Source: Antedon mediterranea
Taxonomy: Eukaryota; Echinodermata; Crinoidea; Comatulida; Antedonidae
Direction: 5' to 3'
Assembly: GCF_964355755.1 (NCBI RefSeq)
Contig: NC_092672.1
Coordinates: forward strand, 7,504,001-7,564,000
Length of the DNA: 60,000 nt
Made by a program: the position numbers and the translations under genes. Under the pieces are notes generated by a model, which saw only the letters and a program-made list of their open reading frames with translations, had not been told where the DNA came from and ran no database searches. Below, in pieces: positions 23,554-35,960 of this stretch (the first letter of the stretch is position 1; the number at the start of each line of letters is the position of its first letter).

Positions 23554-24881
23554 TTGAAAGTATAGTGTACATTTTTGAAATGCAACTAATTTGTCAATTT
23601 AAAGAACTTCTTAACCCCTGAGATCAAATTTATTTATATCATTATATCAATCATTGCATGTCAATTTATATAGCATTGTTATGTTCAGCTTCCCCTGGGC
23701 AATACCATAATTGTTCCCTTCCTTCCATTTTCCACCTCAACACCTGTGTTTTGTGTGATTACAAAACACGGCTTTACAAACACTTTGTAGATTCTTTTCA
23801 AAATTAGGATAATACCTTTATCTTTAATCAGTTAAGAAAATATTGTTTGATCGTAATAAAGAGCGTGTCGGTTCATTCCAGACATCTGTATTGTACTGAG
23901 TTGTGGTATTTGCAGTGCTATGAGTGTGTCAGTAAATGGTGACACAGACTTTCACTAATGAGTGTGACAATAATGGTGATACTCTCACTAAATATTTATC
24001 AGTGCCTCACCTCACTTATGTCTTTTCAGTATAAAATGCAACATGTATGATGTACTATGCACAACAATTTCATTTTATTTTATAAATGTTTTAATATCCC
24101 CTATAAAAGTGATCATAATTTGTTAACAAAACTTTGCAGATGTGAAAATATAAAAAAAATTCAACTGGCAAAAACTCCATAAATACATTTTAAGAAAGAA
24201 AGTTATTTCACAATTAGTTGCATTGCTGGATATGCTCTTTTAATGTTTATACCAGCTGTGTATGGATGGGTTTGTATGGGTGAATAATGATTCTACCAAA
24301 ACTATTTCCTAGTACATTCAGAGTGATAGAAGGAAACTGTATAAAACAAATGTTGGTAAGAATTAAATACATATATATTACTTTAAAACATTAAACCAGG
24401 TCATTTCTTGTCTTAAAATGTACGTTTTTTGGTAAATTATGATACAAAGTGAGAAACAATGCACTACCTAGGTAGCTTGCGGCGACTGACCTCTCGTGGA
24501 CGGTCTTTAGGCCTAGCCTAGCTAGGCTTATAGTTTTGTAGGCCTAGCTGGTAACGTACGAACATCATACGCTAGCTATATACCTAGCCATGATGTTGTA
24601 TAATTGCTGCATTAATTGTCTTTCTATTTTTGCCAGACTCCGTTGATACAAATTGAGGAAAACCCGGTATTTTCTCTGAAAAGTTAGGAGTCTTCCATTT
24701 GTTTTGGCCTCACGATCGATCGAAAAGTGGGTTAATTACAGAAATATCAATCCGCGCACAATGCATTTAGGCATTTATAGCGGGCCGCTATAATTATTAG
24801 AATCGACTTATTTTTCACATTTTTAACCATTTAAAGATGAAAAAAGTTATCGCAATAGGACCATATAGTATTATTTTTAGA
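23554..24881. other. Intronic DNA, no gene seen
   Basis: No exon recognised. A cluster of self-complementary 'ggcctagcctagctaggc' sequence lies at 24500-24600. Confidence 0.5.
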
Positions 24882-24885
24882 TTAA

Positions 24886-26459
24886 AGGGGGGTTCCGGGT
24901 TTAAAATGAATAGTAAAAAATGTAAAATATATTTGTTTGTCTCTTGAACGGTAAAAGTTTCAATTTATATAAGCGCCCAGTGAAGCAGAACGAAGGCTGT
25001 GAAATCAGGCCAGATTACAAGTGCAGCTGTACGGCAAAATCACACTGTGGTTACAAAATAGGAAATTCGTGAAATGGTCCATCTTCCGACGACTCGTTAT
25101 CATAAACCATATCAATTACTTTTGTAAAATTATACTTATCTGATGTAATTTTAGTCAGTCTTCCCATTTATAAAGTCAATTTTTTATGAAAATTCATCAA
25201 AACAGTAAAAAATTAGATATGTTTGCACTTTACGTTTGCCGATTTTCGCACCGACTTAGGGAAAAATCAAAATCAATGAAGCGTAACGTATACTGTACAT
25301 TCCTGCTGAGGATCGAGCGAGACGACGATACACATGCTCTCTCTGCTGCCCATGCCTGGCATCGTCACGTGATAAGCAGATACAACAATACCAAACTGGT
25401 CGGGTCGAGTATACCCCGTCTATAATCACAACATGAACGATGTACAGTATTTGATTGAAGGTCGACTTGACCTACCGGAATGGTATAGATAATATAGCTC
25501 GAATGAGAGAGTTGGAATATTTGTGTAGTGCAGCCTATTAAAAGGCCTGGTAGTATCAATTCGCATAGGGTCTACTACACTAGCTAGCTCAATTTTTAAC
25601 TGGGCCGGATCGGCTAGGTCTCCTTCCTACTACCTGGTCTACTTGCTTGATGCATGAGTATCCGCTTTTTTGGAGAGTAAACTAAGCCTATTTTATTTTA
25701 GGCCTACTTAGACGATCGGGACACCATACGTGTGGACGGCGATCGGACCTTGTTTTGCTTCAATATTTACAGCCGATTTTGTAGAACGTTTTAGGTTTAG
25801 ATTGTTTAGGAGTTTGGTTGATAGGATGGGTTTTGTTATTTATGGGCCAATCGTCTAGTAGTAGGCTAGCTAGGCCCATGGGCCCCATTGTTTTAACGTA
25901 GCCATCGTGGCATGGAATCCCTAGTCAGAATGGCTCTCGCCCATATTATTATTAGGCTAGGCCTAGAGTAGTATTGTACGTGAAGCCGATAATACGATCT
26001 GTACTATAGAGGTATAAAAATAGTATAATTTATGACTCCGTATCTGTACTAAATTTTGTATTTCATTAAATGTCAAATAAATATATGCTACTACTGTTAT
26101 TATTACACTTTAGGCCTAGCTTAGAAAATCTACAAAAAATGTATTTCACAATGATCGGGTGGTCGTCGTTTGACAGGGGAGAGAGATGTAAATTAGTTGA
26201 CAAACACAACGTACATGACGTCGCGAGTTTGGAATCCACTGGTGACGTGATTTTGTGAATATCTCATGAATATTAATGAGCTTCCCTAAGCTGCTGAAAA
26301 ACAGACTTTCCATGAATTTACCCTAAAATGTATATGAAATTTAATTTTTTTAATTTCTCGTTATTACTTCTTCATTCTGACATGTCTATATTGTTATAAT
26401 ATTTTTTATTTTAATAAATAAACGATATTTAAAAGCAATTTTAAACCCAGAATCCCCCT
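24886..26459. mobile_element. TTAA-flanked TIR element, non-autonomous
   Basis: Left end AGGGGGGTTCCGGGTTTAAAAT and right end ATTTTAAACCCAGAATCCCCCT (spelled 26438-26459) are inverted over about 22 bp with two or three mismatches. TTAA sits directly outside both ends (24882-24885, 26460-26463), the target site used by piggyBac-type transposases. The 1.57 kb interior has more CpG than its surroundings and no transposase frame. Assignment to piggyBac rests on TTAA alone. Confidence 0.65.
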
Positions 26460-26463
26460 TTAA

Positions 26464-27658
26464 ATATAATTTGTGATCTTAAAATAGATCTAAAAAAACG
26501 TAGGGAAGGGGTCTTTAATTCTTCAAATATTATTATGTTTTTTTAAATCATAGTTTACATTTATTGTGTATATATCTGGTTGTTATTTGCTGTATGCCTC
26601 AGTAAACTATTACATTCTTTAAAATACTATAGAAAATGTCAAAACTATTCTTTTCAATGAAGTGAACTATATAATAGTTTTCTGGCAATAATGATATATT
26701 GATCTTTGTAAAGCCTTTGTAAAATCCTGGCAACCTTTAACATCTAATCTTCCCACTCGACTTTAAAATACTTACCTCTTAATCACACAAATTGTAACTT
26801 TCTCTTTGTGAAAAATACTTTTTTTATAGATTTAATGATGTGGATTAGATTGTATTTACTTGTTGAATACCTGTTGAATGCTTGTTGAGATCCATTTATG
26901 ATTGTAAAGTTAGGAATATTATTATTTCTCACCTTTTATGTGTGGACCAGTGATGCAATTGAAGGCCAGAGGGCTTGGGAAGAATTATGTTTCAATGTAT
27001 GAATTCTTGTGAACAAAGCTTGAATTGAGTTTTGAGTTAGTAGATGTAAACAATTCAAGCATAGAAACACTCAAGAATGACTTTCAGCTGAATATACAAT
27101 GCATTATTTACAACTTGTCATATACCTTTATTAATATCTCAATATAAAAAAAAAACAAGTGAACTGGGAAAATTGATATTTCTATCTTTTTTGGAATTCA
27201 ATAAACATGTCCAGGATTGAAACAAAGACTTAGTCTTATAAAATTTATTTTAAACCATTTTTGTTTGTTTTGTTAATATGCATGGGACTGTAACACTAAC
27301 TATATGAATGCTGTATTCATAAGAACAAGGCTGAGTTCATAGATTGTCTATTTATAATGATTTATGTGTGCCTATAAAACCTCAACCAAAAATACTGACT
27401 AGACAATGTCAGCTTCATGTACACTAGGATCATGCTAAATTTCTCAGTTTACAATTGGGAACCTATTTGGCAAACAACTTGTCTGCCTTATAGTAGAACA
27501 AATTGCATTTTTTCTTGAAAACTGAGTAAACCTTGCTAGGGGTTCATATAGTAGGTTCGTTGCAGCTTAGGTGAACCATCACATGTTAAAAGTAGAGAGT
27601 AAATAAATACATTAAAATATGTACAGTACTGTATAATGAATGGTCTATGACCTTTACT
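26464..27658. other. Intronic DNA, no gene seen
   Basis: AT-rich; nothing recognised on either strand. Confidence 0.5.
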
Positions 27659-27659
27659 A

Positions 27660-27687
27660 AAGCTCTGTCTACACTATCTAACTAGTC
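27660..27687. mobile_element. End fragment of the small AAGCTCTGTCTACAC element
   Basis: AAGCTCTGTCTACACTATCT matches the left terminus seen at 52841. The element is cut off by the Harbinger-like insertion that starts at 27691; its other end is not found beyond 28383. Confidence 0.55.
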
Positions 27688-27690
27688 TAA

Positions 27691-28380
27691 GGGCCTGTTC
27701 GTAGGGGTTGAAAATACCAGCTTATTCCCGATTTCCGTTCGCGTGATCCAATTAACTTTTGCCTCAGGCTACAAAAAATTCGAGGCAAAATGTTCACCAA
27801 ATTTGTAGGTTATTTCAGCGATAATCCAATTATACTCGGCCTTCGAGGATAAATAAATCAAATTTTGACAAACGTTCGCTGCCTAGGCCCGTCATTTCTC
27901 CTACGAAGCTCTTCCATACACGCTTCGAGAGCGATCGTCAGCTGGTGCTGTCCTTGTTGGTGTAGACCGCTTAGGAATACACCCCGCTTAGTAGGCCTAG
28001 CTGGTCGGTGGTGTTTCCGTCGTGTAACATTGGGCTCAAATTCTTCGTCAATGAGTAAAATGATGGTCGTCAGGAGAAGGTATATTTCGGCAGGATTATC
28101 GGCGTTAAGGTTTGTCGCAAGGATAAGCAGTGTAAAAGGTAGCAAGTAATTGTTATTATAAAGAAAGATTGTGAGTAAAAAATATACAACACGAAACTAG
28201 CGTGCGAAAATGGGGTCGTAGGTTGTAAAGACAACTGACCTTAAAACGTAATTTCCGGTTTGTGATTCGTCGATTAAGCATTTAAGCGGTTAAATATTTC
28301 AAGTACGAACAACGCTCAATTTATAACCCAAGGCATGGGTGAATTTAAGCGCTTATTTTAACCACCTTAGGAACACGACC
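27691..28380. mobile_element. PIF/Harbinger-like non-autonomous element
   Basis: Left end GGGCCTGTTCGTAGGGGTTG and right end, read inward as GGTCGTGTTCCTAAGGTGGT, are imperfect inverted repeats continuing to AAAATA. TAA flanks both sides (27688-27690, 28381-28383). The two overlapping open frames at 27858-28149, one on each strand, have no recognisable domain and are probably chance frames in the GC-richer interior. Confidence 0.75.
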
Positions 28381-28383
28381 TAA

Positions 28384-31293
28384 CAATCTTCTACTACTTC
28401 TATTTATTATTTTATAGGCACACTAGAGCATCCTCATCCCTAATTTAGCTATGTTGAAATAGTTTGCCTGTTGACCTTTTGATTGAACTCTTAAATACTG
28501 CCAATGAAAACATTCTGATTTGACTTTGTTGTTTTACAATACAAACACAGGCCCTGGTCATGCATTTCATTAGTACTCAAATTATTCAGCATTTAAATAA
28601 ATCTTAAAATTTCAGAATGTTTGTATATAAAAATATGCAGAAGATATACTGTATGTAAACAGCATGTCTCTGTTTCATGAGCATGTTTCTGTTGCAAAAA
28701 AATAAATTAATAATTTACCCCCTCCCACCCCTCCTCCTTAGCAGCAGAATTGTATATCTATTATATATCTACCATTGAACTGTCTCATCATTTTATTTTT
28801 ATCCTTTTCTTTACATTTATATTTTAGTGTTAATTTATTCATATGTGTCTTTAATTTTTCTATTTAAATGAAGCATTTATCATTGATATTGGTAAACAAT
28901 AAGGATTGGTGGAATGTGTTTATACTGTATTAATGTAGGCCAAGTGATGCTTTGATTTGATGACTACATCATGGGGTGTAAAACCTACTTATGTAAACAT
29001 AGAATATTATGTACCAAATGAAAAGTGTAGGTTAACATGCTTAACAAATTGACCAGTTAATGCTTGACCTCTTGCTACTTTGTGTATAGTATTTCAGCAA
29101 TGTCCAGTGTTTAGTCAATAATACTATCAATAGATTAGGATAGAGTATGACTTCATTGCATTAGCACACTGACCACTGTGACCACCCACGCCTACTGTTG
29201 CATAGTTGAAGAGTGTTGTAAAATTAAATTGATGCAGACTAATTATATCCAACTGTGACATAGCTTGTTATATTATAGGAAATATGATGTAATAATGCTG
29301 TTCTCGTTGGCAGGTACTGCATATCTTGGTGTTTTATATTCAAGGATGTTTAAACAGTTTTTAATTGAAGATTCTTATCATCATACCATTCTAATTATTA
29401 GTTTGTGAAAATGATACTCCAGTCCTTTAAAGAGGAGTACTAACTGGCACTTATCCTTGGTACTTGTGGTGCATTGATCCCTTTGCAGCTTAATAAGCTA
29501 TGCTGGCATTGGGTACACTACCAGGTGCAATCCCCAGAATGGTCCAAGCCAAAATGTGCAAAAAACATCTTGACTATGATAATATTATTGATTTCGATCT
29601 ATGATTATGAACACTGAAATAGGGGTTGATTAAAACGAAGTAAGCTTTTATTGTTAATAATTTTATATCTTGTAAATTAATTAAATTAATATATTTGCCT
29701 TATTTTATCATTTTTGTTCAGTGTTTCCCGACCAGAATGTGTGTAAAATCTTTCTCTACTAAACTTAGTAGTGCCAAATGAAATGTGTAAAACTGTAGTA
29801 ATTTAGTTTTTAACAATACATACACACACATACGACCCAAACCATAGCTCCCCTCCCCCAACTATCCCTACTTCCCTTCCCATTTACCCCTTTATTGTAA
29901 ACTTTAGTGATTTCCCAAGCTAGGAGAATAGTATTATTTTAATAACAGATGTCTGTAAATCTATCAAATACCGCCAATTAAAAGGTGTAAAACTATGTAC
30001 AGTAATTGAATTACCAACTATTTTCCACAATTATAAGATACACATCCTATTTACCCTTGTTGTTCATTGTAAACTTCATTGATTCCTGATAATATTAGAA
30101 TCAGATATGATTTCAAGTTTTATTTACTTTGCTTAGTTCACTGAAAAGATTCAATCAACATGCCATATTGGTGACAATAGTAGAACAATATCTTTCCCTC
30201 CCATTAGACAAGAAAACCTCCTTCTTCTATGTACACTACCAATTGTCCAATTGTTTAACAAGCTACCGATTCATATGTTTTGCTGGTATTCTGATGAATT
30301 TAATCAGTTTGAAACTGAGCCTGAATGATATGTTTGTGTCTATATCGTGCCTAGCTTAATGAGAGTAATAGAATATTTATATATGATGTTTATGTATCCT
30401 GAATACAAGTGAAAAAATTAATAATATTCATATTTATATTTGAAGAACAACCACTTAAATGATTAAAGGGTCACTGGCATGAAACGTTTAGCTTGGACAA
30501 TTAAGTATTTACTATATTTTAAACTTTGGCTGAAGTATGTACTTAAATTTGCAGAGAGTCGAAAATGTAATTCTGCCCAACCAAAACATAACAAATTATC
30601 AAGTTTTGCCATTTAATTTAAACAAGAAAATCATGGGTAATGGAAAAAAAAATCTGTACTATAGATGGCAGCAAATAGATATTTAATACTTTTCACAACA
30701 TATTTGTTGTTTCGATATTAATGAAAATTAATCCTAGTGAGCCCTCTATTTATAAAATGGCCAAACCTGTTCTTTTTTTCCACAAATCTGGAATTTACTT
30801 TTTGAGTACCACACAAAACAAATCTATATACTATTTTTTTTTTTGACGGAGTGACGCAGTGGTGACATAAAAAAAAGGAAATATAAAGTATGGTATTTCT
30901 TCTATTTCCCCTATTTACAAAATTCCTATAAAATTAAATGTTTAAAAAGTTTCCATTCCACATAAACACTTCTATTTTGTCATTTGTCGACCGTAAATAA
31001 TCTTCTACTTTTATGTTTCGGCTTATAAAATGTCAGTCGTATATTTGATATTATACTATTAGTACCATGAACAGTTTTCAAATGGTTAATTCATTTTTTT
31101 CTTTATTGTGGTAAATTAAATTCCTCGGCAAAGAAAAAAACGGAAATCTGTATTTATTAGTGCTATTCAGTTATTTTATTATTGTGGTAGGATTAAATAA
31201 GGAATCAGTTGAGTGATTTTGTATTTACTTGAAAAGATTGATTGTACAATACAATTGACATTACAATAAAATTATTGTCAGGTTAAGGATAAT
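28384..31293. other. Intronic DNA, no gene seen
   Basis: AT-rich with pyrimidine-rich patches (28718-28740, 29850-29890). No exon or element boundaries recognised. Confidence 0.5.
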
Positions 31294-31401
31294 AATAGAA
31301 TGTCGCCCTCTATAACAGATGGTAGTCTTAATAGAATGTCGCCCTCTATAACAGATGGTAGTCTTAATAGAATGTCGCCCTCTATAACAGATGGTAGTCT
31401 C
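31294..31401. repeat. Tandem repeat, 36-bp unit, three copies
   Basis: AATAGAATGTCGCCCTCTAT and the rest of the unit recur exactly at 36-bp spacing (ATG at 31300, 31336, 31372). Because 36 is a multiple of three, the array keeps both strands open; neither frame looks like a gene. Confidence 0.9.
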
Positions 31402-31476
31402 TACTGTACTTCGGCAGCCATCAAAATGTTTGGTTTTCAGAATAGAAAACTTTGCACAAAAAAAGTCCTTGTTCAC

Positions 31477-33083
31477 AAAGTAACTTGAAACACAAATTAA
31501 TACTAAGATTTATTTAAAAGATTAGATTATCTCCGACGTAATCCATTTGTGGTAAATCAGATGATAACTGAGGACTGCGAAGGCAAATTTAGAGGGTGTA
31601 CTTCAGGCTCCCCCTCTCCCTATATTTCACTCACGTTGAAAGAACACAAACAAGGCCTAATGTGTTGTCCCTCTTAATTCAGAATGTTGGATTCACCCAT
31701 GGACTGTGGCGTTGCATCGTGTACTACCTCTAGTTAGAAATATCTGCTTGATGATGATATATTTAAATACTTGGGAAGATTTTAGAATATTGACAATTTT
31801 TTCATACAAAAGCCATACTTAGAAATATAAATAAAGGAAATAAAAACGAGCATAACCACATAGGCCTTATACATACTACTTTTTTTTCCTTTTTCCATAT
31901 GACAAAGTTTGTTTATCTGCATGAAAGGGTCTAGACTGGAATTATGCTTGCAACAAATACAGTATGGGAAAGTAGTTATTGATTCTGCTTTACATGTGTG
32001 AAAATTGTAATCATATATATTTATATTTGTTTCATAACAAATTATTCAATCATGCACATTAGCCAGGAATCAAAGGATTTTACTTTTGTTACATATCTAG
32101 GTCTCTATTCTATTGTCAATCATTAGGCTATGTTAATACCTGCTCTTTTAGGAGTTTTACTGTCAATTTTGCGGTTTAGTCTGTTCTGTCTTCAATCGGA
32201 AAAATACACCTTTTAACATCTCCATTTGGTACTATATCATTTAATGTAAGTTAAAATGGATGGGAACTCTTGTATGAAACCTGATTTATACACCTAGGCT
32301 CACCTTTCTCTAGTTATATCGGAGGTACATCAGAGTTATTATATTACACTATTACATGGGTCCAAAGATGTAGCCAATCTGTGCACCACATCTCCACTAA
32401 CGCACTCTGACTTGTGCGTTATTTGTGTAGTGACACTGCGGTGTAAAGAGAGTCATTTGATTGCATCGGCCAGCACATTGGTTGTAATATAAAGAAAATA
32501 ATTTGTAAATTTGGATACAGTCCAGCTTAACTCTGTTTCATGCACACTTCTAGTCCATGTGAACAAAGCTTTAATATTTTATGTACAGACAATTTATTAT
32601 ATTTAACTCTTTGTTTGTATTGCTAAATAATGTCCTTGGTTTAGGCATGCTTGGCATTTTTCTATTAATTCTTTTAGTATTGATTTATTGCTATTCAACT
32701 TCTATTCAGCCACTGGTGTGTGATTTGTTTTATTCTATTCCAAACTGTTCATTAGCAATGCACTTGTGAATTGTAAATAATGGATAAACACATTTCATAC
32801 AAGTAGGGTGTGAATAAAGCGTAAATTTGTGTGGCCATCAGTAACTCAACCATACTATATTTGCTTTACCTATTGAAATATTTATAACATATCATGCTAA
32901 AAATTATTGTTGAATAACTTTTTACAATTAATTATAGAGTAGCAATTTCATTTTATTGCTTTATATTAAATATGCATATGAAATAACCATTTTTCAATAA
33001 TACCTATAAAAATAAAATGATGATAGTAAACTAGTCGAGTATACAGTATATATTGTTTTACCTAAATAGCTTTATTGTTAATA
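31477..33083. other. Intronic DNA, no gene seen
   Basis: A less AT-rich block at 31560-31740 and a small hairpin (AACGCAC/GTGCGTT, about 32399-32420) are the only landmarks. Confidence 0.45.
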
Positions 33084-33120
33084 CTAGATGGTACGCTCGC
33101 GTCGCTCGCGTACCATCTAG
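33084..33120. repeat. Perfect 13-bp-arm palindrome, CpG-rich
   Basis: CTAGATGGTACGC (33084-33096) and its exact complement GCGTACCATCTAG (33108-33120) flank TCGCGTCGCTC. Six CpGs in 37 bp stand out in this AT-rich intron. It could be a tiny TIR element or a protein-binding site. Confidence 0.85.
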
Positions 33121-33779
33121 GTCGTGTCCACAGATGGTTCTCGAATACACAGTAATTTCAGCGTAAAAAAAATGCCCGATTTCAAATGTACGTACCGCAG
33201 GACTATAGTACATTGTCGTTTACAGAAACGAATAAATAGACACGATGATTTATGTAAAATTATCACCCTGGGAATTAGGCCTTGTTTTAAAAAAATTAGT
33301 CCAAATTTTTTATTTTAACTCATTTAAACAAACCCAATTTTTGTTTTGTCTATAACATTAGAGTTGAGGGATGGGGAAGAGGATGTGAAGAACAATTTTA
33401 AAATATATTCTCTATCCACTTAGTAACGAAATATTGTTTTAAATGTTGTATAGGCCTATTAATAATATACCACTAAACACAGTAAAACATTTACGATTTA
33501 TAATACTTTTTTAAAACTGTCCCTGTTATAGTCGATTGAAATAGTAAAGTCCATGTAACGATACACCACTACGACGTTTTTATTTTTTATAATTATTAAT
33601 TAATACAAACGTTGAGAAGCAACTGTCAGTAATCTACCCACAGTCACAGTAATAAATGTTCTTTGTATATTTTGTTTATATATCCAACAGTAACCACATT
33701 CACAGTAAGACAATTTCTATTCAAATGGCGACCAAAAATGGTTAATACATACAGTATTTACTATAATATTATTGTCAAA
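33121..33779. other. Intronic DNA, no gene seen
   Basis: No exon or element recognised. Confidence 0.45.
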
Positions 33780-34633
33780 GGGCCTGTTTCTATTGAAAAA
33801 TAAAAAAATAACGGTTTTTTGGAAACCGGTTTTGGCTGTTGTTTATAAATAAAGATCGCGTTGCAGCTCAATTTTTACTCCAATAAAACCGGTTCCGTCC
33901 ATGTGCGTTCGTTATGAATGACGTCATTATATACGCCACAATGCAGTTTGTTTGGCGGAAGCGCGATTGGATCGATCGAGGTCATGTTTACTTTTTTTCG
34001 CATAGCGCGATCCCCAAGAAATAGCATCCATTTCATCATAGAAGGGGGAATTATTACCTGAAACGTTATTGTGGTCCTTGGTTAAAGTATAGGTACGTCG
34101 CACCCTCTGATATTGTCAAGTTGAACTCGTCTTGCTTTCACACGCTTTACAATATTCTTAAAAACATGTAGGCCTAGGCCTACGTGAGTCTTTCTTCCGA
34201 CTCCCGACAAGTCCCCTCATCTTCTTCCCTTCACATATTTTTTACAAACCTCGTAATGGCATCGGTCAACATTTTTTAGTTAAATAAAATACTCACTATC
34301 TAGAGAAATAAAAATGACTTGGCCTAGGTCCTATCGCGCGGGTTTGACTGCGAGTTGACCGCAATCGTCCCAGTGCAGCAGACTGCAAAGTTCAGTTTTT
34401 GGGGTCAAATTGAGACCGTGATTGTGTTGCAGCTAAAAATTGCTCCACGGAAACCGGTTTCAGAACGGTTCTTTGCGATCGAGACCGCAATCAATTGGGG
34501 TTTTTTAAACCGTTTTTAAGATCGATTCTTTTTTGTGGTTTTTTGTGGGGACCCATTTCTGCTGGCAAGAAAAAACTGTTCTTGAAAAGAACGGTATTTA
34601 AAACCGTATTCTCTGCTCTATAGAAACAGGCCC
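33780..34633. mobile_element. PIF/Harbinger-like non-autonomous element
   Basis: Left end GGGCCTGTTTCTATTGAAAA; right end CTATAGAAACAGGCCC is its inverse. AAA flanks both ends (33777-33779, 34634-34636). Subterminal motifs GGAAACCGGTTTTG and AAACCGGTTTCAGAACGG parallel the AACCGGTT motifs of the element at 14007-15617, so the two are related subfamilies. No transposase. Confidence 0.8.
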
Positions 34634-34636
34634 AAA

Positions 34637-35194
34637 GTATTGCAATACTATATATAAGTTTTATTCTCCAAGGCCCATAAATTTATCAACTTGTATTAAA
34701 CCAAGGGCTTGTAAATTTACCTACAAACTGGGAGATTGGAATGTTCCATTCATCACAAATCAATACATTTGCATAAACGTATATTAAGTCTATCAAAATA
34801 GTATTTTTTAAAGAAAATCGGCCTGTCTTCAACATTATGATACTGTACTCGAGCTGTTCAACCGGTTTTCAGCTATTAACAACAAGTATCCTCGTATTAT
34901 TGTGTGCAGGTATTTTTTCATAAGCACATCCATTAGACAGTGTATACCACGATCGGAAATCGTTGAACCTAAATTCGTTTTAATTGTCAATAACTAATTA
35001 TCTAACTCAATTTAATTAGTGAACAGGGTTACATCAGGTGGTTAAAATCAGTACCCAGATTCTAACCAACTTTATATACCATCGAGTAAACATTCTAGAA
35101 ATAACACGCGATTTACCGAATTTTGCCCTTACGTAAATTTATATATAGATACTTTCTATTTCTATGATATGTGAGAAATGAATCAAATTCCTGC
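34637..35194. other. Intronic DNA, no gene seen
   Basis: Nothing recognised on either strand. Confidence 0.45.
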
Positions 35195-35960
35195 AAAGGT
35201 CTTTGTTTGCAGTGTAAAATGCATGAAAATAGTAGTTTTTTAGGAATCCAAGGTATCAGTGCATAAGAGTACCTGCAGAGGTCTTTATGCAGAAGTCAAA
35301 TGTGTCCAAGCATCAGAAGTCCCTGCAAAGGTTTGCATGCAGGAATCTATGTCAGTGCATTAAGAGTCACTGCAGAGATATGTATGCAGAAGTCAGTGTC
35401 AGGGCATCAAGCGCTGCTGCTAAGGTCTGCATGCAAGAGTCAGTGTCAATTCACCAGGAGTCTCTGCAGAGGTCTGCATGCAGTGAGTAAGTTGTTCTAG
35501 TGCATCTATGTAGAGGTATGTTATCTATCAGTTCATCAGGAGTTCCTGATGAGGCCTGCATTTTAATGAGTAAACTGTGTCTGTGCATCAAGAATCCCTA
35601 AGGTCTACATGCAATGTGCCAGTGCATCTGTGTAGATGTCTGTTTCCTATGTCAGTTCACCAGGAGTCCCTTTGGAGGTCTGTCTGCAGTCAGTAAAGGT
35701 GCCAGTACATGCAATCATGTAGAGGTCTGCTTGCAGGAGTCAAATATGTAAGTTCATCAAGAGTCAGTATTATGCGTCAGGAGTTCCTGTAGAGGTCTGC
35801 ATGCAGGAATAAATGTCAGTGTATCGAAGTCCCTGCAGAGGTAATGTATGTATGCAGGAGTCGGCGTCAGTGCATCAAGTGTTGCTGCTGAGGTCTGCAT
35901 GCAGGAGTCATTGGCCAGTGCATCAGCAATCAGCATGTACAGTAGTCAAATGTGTTGTAG
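35195..35960. repeat. Diverged minisatellite, unit of about 55-60 bp
   Basis: About a dozen imperfect copies of a unit like 'gtcagtgcatcaagagtccctgcagaggtctgcatgcagga' cover the block, with variable spacing and substitutions. Open frames across it come from the repeat and are not taken as genes. Confidence 0.85.

Noticed and set aside
27858-28149. Two overlapping 94-95 codon open frames on opposite strands
   Set aside because: They lie inside a Harbinger-like element with inverted ends and TAA flanks, have no recognisable domain, and open frames on both strands are expected in its GC-richer interior.
32385-32455. Hairpin-rich segment with AACGCAC/GTGCGTT, considered as a structured RNA
   Set aside because: Only one strong 7-bp stem plus a weak outer CACC/GGTG pairing; nothing links it to an RNA family.
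35287-35500. Two overlapping Cys/Ser-rich open frames
   Set aside because: Both derive from the diverged minisatellite at 35195-35960; frames shift between copies and there is no splice support.
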